A DNA stretch of 11,246 nucleotides from Victivallales bacterium. Lineage in GTDB: Bacteria > Verrucomicrobiota > Lentisphaeria > Victivallales > JAADHT01. Shown piece after piece: positions 1 through 7,001 of this stretch. The notes beneath the pieces are model-generated. The model was not told where the DNA came from and did no database searches. It saw only the letters and a program-made list of their open reading frames with translations. The stretch's first letter is position 1. The number at the start of each line of letters is the position of its first letter. A program made the translations under genes and the position numbers. The stretch lies in the NCBI GenBank assembly GCA_016930955.1, contig JAFGFR010000022.1, positions 1-11,246 of the forward strand, given 5' to 3'.

Positions 1-23
1 GGCCGGTTTCAGGAAAACCAACA

Positions 24-65
24 ACCGTGAACCGTGAACCGTGAACCGTGAACCGTGAACTGTGA
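24..65. repeat. Heptamer tandem repeat, six units
   Basis: Five exact copies of ACCGTGA run head to tail from 24 to 58. A sixth copy with one change (ACTGTGA) follows at 59-65. The array ends about 20 bases before the AraC-type gene, so it sits in that gene's upstream or leader region. Seven-base periods are common in short-tandem-repeat arrays of many environmental bacteria. The array has no spacers and is not a CRISPR. Its role is unknown; slippage or regulator binding are both possible. Confidence 0.95.
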
Positions 66-86
66 ACTTCCGAAAGGATCTGTTAT

Positions 87-950
87 ATGAGGGATGAAAG
101 TGTCTGCAGTCAGATATCGGGGTATCCGGGGATAGACAAGCTTTCGACGAGGATATTGTCTCGCAGCTTTGACAGGGAGAGGCGTGAGCAGCTGGGTATG
201 GGGTTCATGCACAAGCCTGGGAGGGAGATAGACGAGTTGAACCAGAGGCTTGGGAAATATGCGATGATCTATGTCATCAGGGGGAGGGGGAGGTACGTTG
301 ATCCTGACGGCAACGAGCACCTCTTGTCTCCGGGCAGCGTTTTCCAGAGGCATCCCATGGTGGAGCACTCGACATACATAGACCCTTCCAGCAGGTGGGC
401 CGAGTGCTTCTTGGATTTTGGGATAGGGCTGTACGAGTCGCTGGTCGCATACAAACTGATCAGGAGGGACCATTATGTGTATAGTTTGCCGCCTGACCCG
501 GCGGTTGAGAGGGAGTTCTACGAGCTTTACTGCAAGCTTGATATCTGCAGCGAGGCGGGTCTGCCGTTTGTCGTCACTGATTTGATAGGCCTGCTATCGG
601 GTATAATGAGGAGATGCACTCTTCAAGCCGAAAGCTCACTTGACCGCATAATAGACAAAAGTTGTGTTGACTTCAGGGAGCAGATCAGTCGGCGCATAGA
701 CCTTAGGGCATACTGTCGCCAGCACGGGATAGGATACGAGTGCTTCCGAAAGGCCTTCAAGCAGAAGACAGGCGTACCTCCGGGGCACTACATCATCAAC
801 CGTAGGATGGACGCGGCATGCGAGCTGCTTAAGGCCACGCGGGATACTGTCGGCTCGATAGCTGCAAACCTTGGCTACTGTTCGCAGTACGAGTTCTCGG
901 CTCAGTTCAAAAAGCTTACTGGCATGAGCCCGAAGATTTATCGCGGATGA
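87..950 (+). CDS. AraC-family transcriptional regulator
   Basis: A 287-residue cytoplasmic DNA-binding regulator. Residues about 45-110 form a cupin-like sensor (GRGRYVDPDGNEHLLSPGS, then FQRHPMVEHSTYIDP), a fold that often binds a sugar in this family. Residues about 195-287 form the AraC double helix-turn-helix: the first HTH is around 205-226 (DLRAYCRQHGIGYECFRKAF) and the second around 254-276. The terminal GYCSQYEFSAQFKKLTGMSP is the classic AraC signature. The ATG is preceded by GAAAGGA at 72-78 with good spacing, and the length is normal for the family. The downstream gene starts about 210 bp away behind its own promoter-like sequence, so an operon is unlikely. Its target and ligand cannot be told from the sequence; regulation of carbohydrate genes is likely by family. 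Confidence 0.93.
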   Translation: MRDESVCSQISGYPGIDKLSTRILSRSFDRERREQLGMGFMHKPGREIDELNQRLGKYAMIYVIRGRGRYVDPDGNEHLLSPGSVFQRHPMVEHSTYIDPSSRWAECFLDFGIGLYESLVAYKLIRRDHYVYSLPPDPAVEREFYELYCKLDICSEAGLPFVVTDLIGLLSGIMRRCTLQAESSLDRIIDKSCVDFREQISRRIDLRAYCRQHGIGYECFRKAFKQKTGVPPGHYIINRRMDAACELLKATRDTVGSIAANLGYCSQYEFSAQFKKLTGMSPKIYRG

Positions 951-960
951 GAAGAACCAG

Positions 961-1087
961 TTTCAAGACTACCCGTGGCCGCGCGGCCTGCCATTTTGGA
1001 TGCGAGGCCACGCCGATGCGGGAGCGGGCATACCTTCTTGGTCTGCCGCGTCTGCGCTCCCAACGCGGTTCACGCGGAGTTTTGAAA
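961..1087. repeat. Inverted-end intergenic element, copy 1
   Basis: This element nearly fills the gap between the AraC-type gene and the TPR gene. It begins with TTTCAAGACT (961-970) and ends with AGTTTTGAAA (1078-1087). These are inverted copies with one mismatch, and a looser inverted match continues inward through GC-rich sequence (CGTGGCCGCG against CGCGGTTCACG). Its right part (1045-1087) matches 5231-5273 at 38 of 43 positions without gaps. Its left 12 bases, AGTTTCAAGACT at 959-970, are exactly the reverse complement of the right end of that second copy (5264-5275). It has no coding capacity and resembles a MITE or a palindromic repeat family. No target duplication is evident. Confidence 0.65.
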
Positions 1088-1113
1088 TCGGCTCAGTATA
1101 CAATTCATCCCTG

Positions 1114-1142
1114 TTGACACATCGAGGAGTGAGAGGTATGTT
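1114..1142 (+). promoter_or_regulatory. Putative sigma70-type promoter of the HEAT/TPR gene
   Basis: A perfect -35 hexamer TTGACA (1114-1119) is followed after 17 bases by TATGTT (1137-1142), a 4 of 6 match to the -10 consensus. Transcription would then start near 1149-1152, just before the GGAG ribosome site at 1150-1153. That leader would be very short. A competing reading uses GAGGAG at 1124-1129 as a ribosome site for ATG at 1138, but that frame stops after two codons (ATG TTT TGA), so the promoter reading is preferred. Confidence 0.4.
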
Positions 1143-1160
1143 TTGATCTGGAGTAATGCG

Positions 1161-3716
1161 ATGAAAATTTCTTTTTCTATGTTTATGTCGTTAGTGTTTT
1201 CTTTGCTCTGGCATGCTGTGCTTGGCGACACCTCTGGCCTGGAGGCTGCCGGGATGAATCTTGGTGCTGATTCATTTGCCGAAAGGGAGACTGCCTCGAG
1301 GTTTCTATGGAGTCAAGGCAGAAGGGCAAAAGAGGTTTTGGAGAGGGCTTCGGCATCAGAGGACCCTGAAGTCCGGGTGCGGGCCAGAGAGATACTGAGG
1401 AAAGTCAAATTTGGGGTTTTTGAGGACACCCCTGTGGATATGGCGGGGAGGTTGTCTGGGTTTGAAAATCTCGATGACATTGGCAGGCATTCTTTGCTTG
1501 AGGATCTTGCGGCGTTGGGGGAGACTGGCTGGAGAAGCCTGCTGATGCTTGTCGAGACGCATATTTCCGACAGCGATCTTTCGCTCGAGCCTTTGTCTGA
1601 ACTGGCGGGCAACAGGGAGTTCCTTCTGGAACTGCTTTCAAAATCTCCTGACTGGGACGTGCTGATCGAGCATCTTCTGATTGTCAGAGCTTTGGCTCGG
1701 CATGGGGATTACAGGGGGCTTATGTCATGGCTGATGCTCCATGGAAGTCTTGACGAGCGCATCGCTGACTTCGAGGGGGGCATGAAAGGGCCCAGAGGAG
1801 GTGCCTACAGAAGATGCCTCGCGAAGCTCTACCGTGCAGCCGGGAGGCTCGACGATGCACGAAAGGCGGCAGAAGAGACAGGGCAAGACTTTCTGGCGTT
1901 CAGGGTGGCCATGGAAGGTAAGGACTACCACGGCGCGTTAAGGGTGCTTGATGGCTCGAGGCTCGGGGACAGCGACGAGGACATTTTTGGCTGGCAATTG
2001 ACATTGCAGCGTCTAGCCGGCAAATCTGAGGAGATGGAGAAGAGCCTTGCGGGACTGCTCGATGTTGTCCGTGGGGACAGATATCAAATGTGGCCAGCGG
2101 CCAAGGTGCTGCTGATAAACGAGATGATCCCGCAGGCGGTTTTTTTGCTGAAGGAGTCAAGCTCCGGGGCATCTTATGTGTCGGCATTTGACCGCAGGCT
2201 CGAGGACTATATCGACCTGAACGAGTTTTTTCTGGAGAAGAACGGGGAGGCGGAGCTGTCTTATATCGTCTTTCTCCATAGGAGTGGAGAGAAGTCCAGG
2301 GCGCAGGGTTTGCTTGCCGATATTGTTGCCAAGGGCTGGTCGGGCACCACCCCTGGGAGGATTGCGGAAATGATAAAGACTGCCCGGGAAATATCCTGTG
2401 AATGCTATGAAAAGCTGCTTTCAGATGTATGCGCCAAGCCGGGAACAGACTTCGACAAGCTCGCTGATGGGGTTTTTGGAAGTGCAGGTTTCTGGCGGGA
2501 TTACTTCAAATTGAAACACCCCGGGGATGATGAGCTTGAGATATTCAAACGCCTCTCGGGTCTTGCGGGTTCAGTGATCGTCAAGGATCGGCTGTTGGAG
2601 ATGCTTGCCGAGCTCGACTCGATGATTGACAGGGCAAATCCCGAAAAGCGTCTGGAGATGCGGAGGATCATGCGCGATCTATATGGCAGAGCTGGAGACG
2701 ACAACGGATACCTGTCGCAGTTGAACAAACTGCTCGAACTTGACGACAGCATTGCGCCGATGCTTGATCTCGGCGACTGGTATGCCGCCCGCGGAGAATG
2801 GGACACTGCCGCCGAATGGTTCAAAAAAGCCGCCGAATGCGAGCCTGGAGAGGCACTGCCTCTCTTCCTTCTAGGCAATGCGATCGGCGAGTCTGGAGAC
2901 CTGCATGAAGGCGAAAGGAAAATGCGTCTTGCAGGTCTCATGCCTTTCGGGAGCCCGCAGCACAGGCATGCTCTTGCAAGCGGGCTGATTCGTCGCGGGA
3001 TGCTCGCCGCCGCCCGCGTAAACTACGACATCCTCAGATGCGGCCAGACTTTCAACTCCTGGTTTCTTCAGCAGTCCTACTACAGGATACATGACATTGA
3101 TCGCAGGCTTAAAACCGCTGGCGGGGATTTGGCTGGAAGCAGCCAGTATCTACTGTTAGGAAACATGGAATGCCTCGCGCCGAACATAAGCTACACCTAC
3201 AATGGCGGATACCTGTTCCTGGCATATGAACATCATCTGTTGCATGCCAAGGATCTACTTGAGCTCGGCAATTCTGCACGGGCTTTCGAGGAGTACCAAA
3301 GGGCGTTCAATTTGATTCATGAGGATGTTGACCAGGTCATTGATGCGGTCATTGAGCTTGACAAGAAAGGTCTTCCCGATCGGGCTGGGGAAATGTACAG
3401 CCTGCAGAAGTCGCGCATGCTCAAGGAGATCGAGTTGCTTCCCGCCAGCGGGAATATAAAAAATTCCTTGGCATGGCTAATGAGCCGCACCGGACGCGAC
3501 CTGGACCTCGCTTTGGATCTCTCGAAGCAGACCGTTGGATCCAACCCTCAGAACGCGGCATTCCTCGACACCCTGGCGGAGGTTTATTTTCGACTCAGGA
3601 ACCGTGATGAGGCAGTGGCATGGCAGAGAAAGGCTGTAATGCACGCCTCGGAAGGGGACCGCGAGTTCATGGAGGAACGTTTGGATTCATTTCAAAACGA
3701 CCCCTTCCACAAGTGA
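1161..3716 (+). CDS. Secreted HEAT-like/TPR repeat protein
   Basis: An 851-residue protein of unknown precise role, probably an exported scaffold. The ATG at 1161 is chosen because it begins a typical signal peptide (MKISFSMFMSLVFSLLWHAVLG) and has CTGGAG seven bases upstream; a TTG at 1143 would add six residues before it. Residues about 30-85 (LGADSFAEREAS-type start, then SEDPEVRVRAREILRK) look like a HEAT/armadillo unit as found at the front of many PVC-group proteins. The middle is helical and poorly resolved. TPR-like pairs appear around 530-600 (LGDWYAARGEWDTAAEWFKK), 690-720 and 766-835 (NSLAWLMSRTGRDLDLALDL, then DTLAEVYFRLRNRDEAVAWQ). The last pair is a canonical TPR end module. There are no catalytic motifs. 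It stands alone, with a gene remnant downstream. Function is protein-protein interaction by family; partners are unknown. Confidence 0.88.
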   Translation: MKISFSMFMSLVFSLLWHAVLGDTSGLEAAGMNLGADSFAERETASRFLWSQGRRAKEVLERASASEDPEVRVRAREILRKVKFGVFEDTPVDMAGRLSGFENLDDIGRHSLLEDLAALGETGWRSLLMLVETHISDSDLSLEPLSELAGNREFLLELLSKSPDWDVLIEHLLIVRALARHGDYRGLMSWLMLHGSLDERIADFEGGMKGPRGGAYRRCLAKLYRAAGRLDDARKAAEETGQDFLAFRVAMEGKDYHGALRVLDGSRLGDSDEDIFGWQLTLQRLAGKSEEMEKSLAGLLDVVRGDRYQMWPAAKVLLINEMIPQAVFLLKESSSGASYVSAFDRRLEDYIDLNEFFLEKNGEAELSYIVFLHRSGEKSRAQGLLADIVAKGWSGTTPGRIAEMIKTAREISCECYEKLLSDVCAKPGTDFDKLADGVFGSAGFWRDYFKLKHPGDDELEIFKRLSGLAGSVIVKDRLLEMLAELDSMIDRANPEKRLEMRRIMRDLYGRAGDDNGYLSQLNKLLELDDSIAPMLDLGDWYAARGEWDTAAEWFKKAAECEPGEALPLFLLGNAIGESGDLHEGERKMRLAGLMPFGSPQHRHALASGLIRRGMLAAARVNYDILRCGQTFNSWFLQQSYYRIHDIDRRLKTAGGDLAGSSQYLLLGNMECLAPNISYTYNGGYLFLAYEHHLLHAKDLLELGNSARAFEEYQRAFNLIHEDVDQVIDAVIELDKKGLPDRAGEMYSLQKSRMLKEIELLPASGNIKNSLAWLMSRTGRDLDLALDLSKQTVGSNPQNAAFLDTLAEVYFRLRNRDEAVAWQRKAVMHASEGDREFMEERLDSFQNDPFHK

Positions 3717-3720
3717 AAAC

Positions 3721-3969
3721 CATTCAGGCCTTTGTCCTGACATTGTCTGCCGGCAGCAGAAGGACGGCGAGATTCACGCAAGCACATCGCCAGTGCGATT
3801 CATTCGCCTTGTAGGGCCGAAGAGCAACGGGACAAAGTGCGCAGCCAGCGACGGCAAATCCCTCACCCAGTTCTCTGTCAAAATCCCGGAACAATGGGAT
3901 TATGCATATCTTGAAATCGAGGATCTGAACGGGAAGAGAGCCTGGTCGAACAATCTGTTCTCGGCTTGA
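3721..3969 (+). pseudogene. PHP-domain hydrolase C-terminal remnant
   Basis: Immediately after the TPR gene, a different frame stays open for 82 codons to a TGA at 3967-3969 but has no plausible start codon or ribosome site. It reads through CPDIVCRQQKDGEIHASTSP, then VRFIRLVGPKSNG, and ends with WDYAYLEIEDLNGKRAWSNN and LFSA. This pattern (a GPEI-like strand, DGxxH, SP-x-RxIRxVGP, then an EVEDxxGRRAWSNPIF-like tail) is what I recall from the C-terminal beta domain of PHP/CehA-type metallohydrolases. The metal-binding PHP barrel that should precede it is absent. The likeliest reading is a decayed gene whose front was deleted. A gene fragment left by rearrangement or chance similarity are alternatives. 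The family assignment is from memory of the motif. Confidence 0.55.
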
Positions 3970-3996
3970 ATGCCGATAAATCTGGGGAGTGATATA

Positions 3997-5091
3997 TCAG
4001 AGCGAGCCTTCTTCTGTCATGAATGAGATCGGCAATATCACCCGGCTGGGCAGCGGCTCGTTGTTGTGCGCCATAAACAACATACGGCAAATCTGTTTTC
4101 CCATTTCCCGTCTGGAGAAATCAAAAGTGTTGATGTTGTAATTACTGTCCGACCCGCCGCGGCTGATAAATGTGACCATGCCGAGGTCATCGGGGATTTT
4201 CAACTCCATCTCCATAGCCAGGCGGTAAATTTCCGCCGCCATGACCCGGTTGGCGACAACGAGGGTCACGCCGCGGCGTGAGCCGTTTTTCACGTTTTGC
4301 AGAATTTCCCTGACTTCTCCGCAATGGCCAGACGGCGCGTCCCATGCTATCTGGGCGGGCTGATGCTCCCCCCTCCACCTTAGGGAATCGATCAATCCTT
4401 GGTACCTTTCAGCAAAATGCAACTCCGGATAGTTCCCAGACAACACGAACCTGTCTGTTATTGTAACAAAAACTATATCACGCCGTTGTTTCTCGAAAAG
4501 GACGCTTCCGGCATTGAAGCCTCCCTGATAGTTATCCGGGCAGATGCAGCAGTTCCAAGGGTTGCTGGGGCTCATCCCATAGTTGACCACCGGTTTGGGG
4601 AAATCTATTCTTTGCGACTCGGGCTTTGGCGAGGCATGGACCACACCAACCACGCTTTGCTCGCTCTTCACCCTTTCCAAAAGCTCGATGTCAGTGGTAT
4701 GACCAACTTTCAGACTCCAGCCGTAGCGTTCTATTTCACGTTGGAGAAAGCAGAGGACCTCAGAATGGTATGATCCTTGTGAAGGGTCGCGGACAAAAAA
4801 GAAATACACGCTTCTATCGGGCAATCCCTGAGTTGGCCTGGGCTTCGAGGCTATCCTCTCCGGCAGATTGGCGGCCACAAAGGAACCGCTGCCCGGCTTG
4901 ATCACGATCCAGCCCCCCTCCGCCAATTTCCTCAGAGCCCCGACAGCCGTCAGATGTGAGACGCCAAGCCTGACGCTCAGTTTACGGACTGTATCGATGC
5001 GGTTGCCTGGAAAGTACAACCCCCCGGCAATCTCGCCTTTTATGAAATCGGCAGTCACATCCACCAAAGACTTTTTTTTTACCCTGACCAT
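3997..5091 (-). CDS. GntR-HTH/LacI-sensor regulator, AraR-like
   Basis: A 364-residue regulator with two modules. Residues about 5-75 are a GntR winged helix: VTADFIKGEIAGGLYFPGNR, then TVRKLSVRLGVSHLTAVGAL with the recognition helix, then the GWIVIKPGSGSFVA wing. Residues about 95-360 are a periplasmic-binding-protein-like sensor of the LacI/GalR type. Landmarks are GGFNAGSVLFEKQRRDIVFVT, FAERYQGLIDSL, IPDDLGMVTF and the final strand VILPISFMTEEGS. This architecture and length match Bacillus AraR (GntR head, LacI body), the arabinose repressor. It is divergent from a GH51 arabinofuranosidase, so arabinose-responsive control of that gene is a reasonable inference. Orthology is not proven, because such fusions are numerous in Lentisphaerota-like genomes. 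The ATG at 5091 has AGGA only two bases upstream and a GGAG further off, so translation initiation may be weak. The stop lies 27 bases from the convergent PHP remnant. Confidence 0.88.
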   Translation of the reverse strand: MVRVKKKSLVDVTADFIKGEIAGGLYFPGNRIDTVRKLSVRLGVSHLTAVGALRKLAEGGWIVIKPGSGSFVAANLPERIASKPRPTQGLPDRSVYFFFVRDPSQGSYHSEVLCFLQREIERYGWSLKVGHTTDIELLERVKSEQSVVGVVHASPKPESQRIDFPKPVVNYGMSPSNPWNCCICPDNYQGGFNAGSVLFEKQRRDIVFVTITDRFVLSGNYPELHFAERYQGLIDSLRWRGEHQPAQIAWDAPSGHCGEVREILQNVKNGSRRGVTLVVANRVMAAEIYRLAMEMELKIPDDLGMVTFISRGGSDSNYNINTFDFSRREMGKQICRMLFMAHNNEPLPSRVILPISFMTEEGSL

Positions 5092-5141
5092 GTTCCTGGT
5101 ATGTCTCCATCAAATGCTGACCGCTTCAAAAAATCACCAAT

Positions 5142-5163
5142 CACCTAAAGTGCATAAGGTGCA
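5142..5163. promoter_or_regulatory. Candidate operator upstream of the GntR/LacI regulator
   Basis: CACCT at 5142-5146 and AGGTG at 5157-5161 are perfect inverted half sites. Two further symmetric pairs lie inside, giving 7 of 10 pairs over 20 bp. The same stretch also holds a direct repeat, AAGTGCA (5148-5154) and AGGTGCA (5157-5163), nine bases apart. It lies about 50 bp upstream of the regulator start on the divergent side, where an autoregulatory site would be expected. This is sequence symmetry only; no known binding motif was matched. Confidence 0.35.
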
Positions 5164-5195
5164 GTGACATGCCTTTGCCTTCTCTGGCGCCGGCA

Positions 5196-5276
5196 AGGCC
5201 ACGGCGTGTCTCGATAGTCAAAGCCATTTCGCCGCACCTGCGCCCCCAACGCGGTTCTCGCGGAGTCTTGAAACTG
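5196..5276. repeat. Dispersed intergenic repeat, copy 2
   Basis: The core 5231-5273 aligns without gaps to 1045-1087 with 38 of 43 identities. It includes CCAACGCGGTT, CGCGGAGT and the TTGAAA end. Further left, AGGCCACGGCG (5196-5206) matches AGGCCACGCCG (1005-1015) at 10 of 11 bases in nearly the same relative place. The left inverted end seen in copy 1 is not recognisable here, so this copy is truncated or diverged. It sits in the divergent promoter region of the regulator and the arabinofuranosidase, and its right end supplies a -35-like TTGAAA. Confidence 0.6.
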
Positions 5277-5317
5277 CTCCACTGATTGAAAATATCATTT
5301 TTTGTTATGATTTCAAT
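5268..5317 (+). promoter_or_regulatory. Possible abfA promoter and AT-rich inverted repeat
   Basis: TTGAAA at 5268-5273, the tail of the dispersed repeat, and TATCAT at 5293-5298 are each 5 of 6 matches to -35 and -10 hexamers. Their spacing of 19 bases is longer than ideal. A second TTGAAA at 5286-5291 is only 14 bases from TATGAT at 5306-5311. Overlapping these, ATTGAAA (5285-5291) and TTTCAAT (5311-5317) are perfect inverted half sites around an AT-rich centre, as expected for an operator laid over a promoter. A start here would give abfA a leader of about 200 nt. Confidence 0.3.
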
Positions 5318-5330
5318 AACTTTCTGTCAC

Positions 5331-5344
5331 TTTCCCTGGGGAAA
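5331..5344. promoter_or_regulatory. 14-bp dyad, candidate operator
   Basis: TTTCCCTGGGGAAA is a dyad of six perfect base pairs on each side of a TG centre. It is about 170 bp upstream of the abfA start and just downstream of the possible promoter, a position suited to a repressor roadblock. It could be the target of the divergent GntR/LacI-type regulator or of an unlinked factor. No second copy was noticed in the window. Confidence 0.35.
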
Positions 5345-5409
5345 AGCCTTGAACAGGTTTATCTCCAGTGGTAAGGTAAAGGGTGCATTTTGGCGAGGCG
5401 AGCTGCTTG

Positions 5410-5472
5410 TGGCTTTAGAGCCAATTAGTTCGGGGGCAGTACTGGACAGTCCTCGAGTGTCTCAGCCCCCGA
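5410..5472 (+). promoter_or_regulatory. Structured 5' leader of abfA (two hairpins)
   Basis: Two consecutive RNA hairpins can form in the untranslated region before abfA. The first is TGGCT-TTAG-AGCCA (5410-5423). The second pairs TCGGGGGC (5430-5437) with GCCCCCGA (5465-5472), an uninterrupted 8-bp stem that is almost all GC. Its 27-nt top part can form a second short stem, GGACA (5444-5448) with TGTCT (5458-5462). The structure ends 41 bases before the start codon and about 28 bases before the AAGG ribosome site. No U-tract follows, so it is not a standard intrinsic terminator. It matches no riboswitch class I recognise. Confidence 0.5.
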
Positions 5473-5513
5473 CCCCGACGTGGTTTACTGAATATCTACT
5501 AAGGTTTTAGAGC

Positions 5514-7001
5514 ATGAAAAACACAGAGGTAATCGTACACACTAAGTTCCGGATCTCACGGGTCGACCCCCGTATTTTCGGGGGTTTTCTCGAGCACATG
5601 GGGCGTGCCGTCTACGAGGGGGTATATGATCCTGGAAGTTTGCATGCCGACAGCGAGGGGTGCCGGAAAGATGTGCTTGAGGCATTGCGGCGGCTTGACA
5701 TGACGGTGATGCGTTATCCAGGCGGTAATTTCGCGTCAGGTTATCACTGGCAGGACGGTGTTGGACCTCGTGATAAACGACCGACGGTAAGGGAGCTGGC
5801 ATGGCAAAGCGTCGAGACGAACCACTTCGGGACGGAGGAATATATTTGCTTGTGCCGGAAAATGGGATGGACACCCATGTTGACCGTCAACTTGGGGACT
5901 GGCAACGCGGAGGAAGCGCGCAATTGGGTCGAGTACTGCAATTGCCCCTTGGGCACCCGGTACGCGGATATGCGCGGGATGAACGGCCATAAGGAGCCGC
6001 ATGCCGTGAGGCTTTGGTGTCTGGGCAACGAGATGGACAGTCCCTCACAGCTGGGGCACGTGCCTGCCGGCCAGTACGCGATTCGTGCGCAGCAGGCCGC
6101 CAAGATGATGAAAGACACGGACTCGTCCGTCGAATTGGTTGCCTGCGGGTCGTGTGCGATCACTTTGAAGAGCTACATGGAATGGGACAGGGAAGTACTT
6201 GAGCATCTTGGGGATTTCGCGGACTACATCAGCCTGCATCGCTATGTAGGCAATCCGGACAACGACACAGCTGACTATCTTGCCGTCACGTCCTCCATCG
6301 ACCGACAGATCGAAGAGATGGACGCGACCTGCCGTTTTGTCCAGGCAAAACGCCGTAGCGGGAAACGCGCCTATCTTTGTTTCGACGAATGGAATGTGTG
6401 GTATAAGAACCATGAATTGGACGGTAAGGGCAAAGTTGCCCCGCATCTGATCGAGGAGATTTACAATCTTGAGGACGCGCTGGTCGTGGCCGGTTTCCTG
6501 CATAGTTTTATACGCCATGCAGATGTGGTGAAGATAGCCAACCTGGCGCAGGCCGTCAATGTCATCGCCCCGGTGATCACTCGGGGAGGTGATTTGTTGA
6601 TCCAGAGCATCTTCTATCCGTTCGAGATGTTTTCGAAACGACGCAGTGGCACCGCCCTGCGGCTCTCGGTGGATGGCCCGAGCTACGAGGGGATCACGAA
6701 CGGGCGTGTCCACTTCATAGATGCCAGCGCCATACTGGACGAGAGCCGGCTTCACGTCTTCCTAACCAATCGCAGCATGGATGAGGAAGCCGAGGTATGC
6801 GTGGTGTCGGCCGATACGGCCATTGCTTCCTGCGAGAGCGCTGAGATGCTTTCAGCTCCGGATGCCAAGGCGGCCAACACATTTGAGGACTCCTCGGTCG
6901 TCAAGCCGGAGACCTTTGAGACATTCGTTATCCGTGACGGCAGGGCGTATTGTCTGCTGCCGCCTTTGTCCTTCACGGCTATGACATTCAGGATCGACTG
7001 A
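5514..7001 (+). CDS. abfA: GH51 alpha-L-arabinofuranosidase, cytoplasmic
   Basis: A 495-residue retaining exo-alpha-L-arabinofuranosidase that removes terminal L-arabinofuranosyl residues from arabinan or arabinoxylan oligosaccharides. It has no signal peptide, so it acts on imported oligosaccharides. The N-terminal strand and barrel entry show DPRIFGGFLEHMGRAVYEGV (residues 19-38) and MRYPGGNFASGYHWQDGVGP (66-85). The acid/base is E173 in WCLGNEMDSP and the nucleophile is E292 in CFDEWNVWY. These positions nearly coincide with E175 and E294 of Geobacillus AbfA, and the length is the family norm. After the (beta/alpha)8 barrel, residues about 385-495 form the usual beta-sandwich, ending in LPPLSFTAMTFRID. 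The ATG at 5514 has AAGG nine bases upstream. A divergent AraR-like regulator and a structured leader suggest sugar-controlled expression. The beta-helix gene follows 78 bp downstream and may be co-transcribed. All key residues are intact. Confidence 0.96.
   Translation: MKNTEVIVHTKFRISRVDPRIFGGFLEHMGRAVYEGVYDPGSLHADSEGCRKDVLEALRRLDMTVMRYPGGNFASGYHWQDGVGPRDKRPTVRELAWQSVETNHFGTEEYICLCRKMGWTPMLTVNLGTGNAEEARNWVEYCNCPLGTRYADMRGMNGHKEPHAVRLWCLGNEMDSPSQLGHVPAGQYAIRAQQAAKMMKDTDSSVELVACGSCAITLKSYMEWDREVLEHLGDFADYISLHRYVGNPDNDTADYLAVTSSIDRQIEEMDATCRFVQAKRRSGKRAYLCFDEWNVWYKNHELDGKGKVAPHLIEEIYNLEDALVVAGFLHSFIRHADVVKIANLAQAVNVIAPVITRGGDLLIQSIFYPFEMFSKRRSGTALRLSVDGPSYEGITNGRVHFIDASAILDESRLHVFLTNRSMDEEAEVCVVSADTAIASCESAEMLSAPDAKAANTFEDSSVVKPETFETFVIRDGRAYCLLPPLSFTAMTFRID

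Noticed and set aside
24..65. CRISPR array
   Set aside because: The units are seven bases long and contiguous, with no spacers and no cas genes nearby.
3620..3814. 64-codon plus-strand frame overlapping the end of the HEAT/TPR gene
   Set aside because: It starts inside the TPR coding region in another frame. The third frame across 3721-3969 carries the recognisable PHP-like pattern instead.
5286..5510. 74-codon plus-strand frame starting with TTG upstream of abfA
   Set aside because: It has no ribosome site, overlaps the possible promoter, dyad and hairpins, and its translation looks like no protein family. The stretch is better read as a leader region.
6045..6755. 236-codon minus-strand frame inside abfA
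   Set aside because: It lies fully opposite the GH51 gene, whose catalytic motifs are intact. The antisense translation shows no family features.
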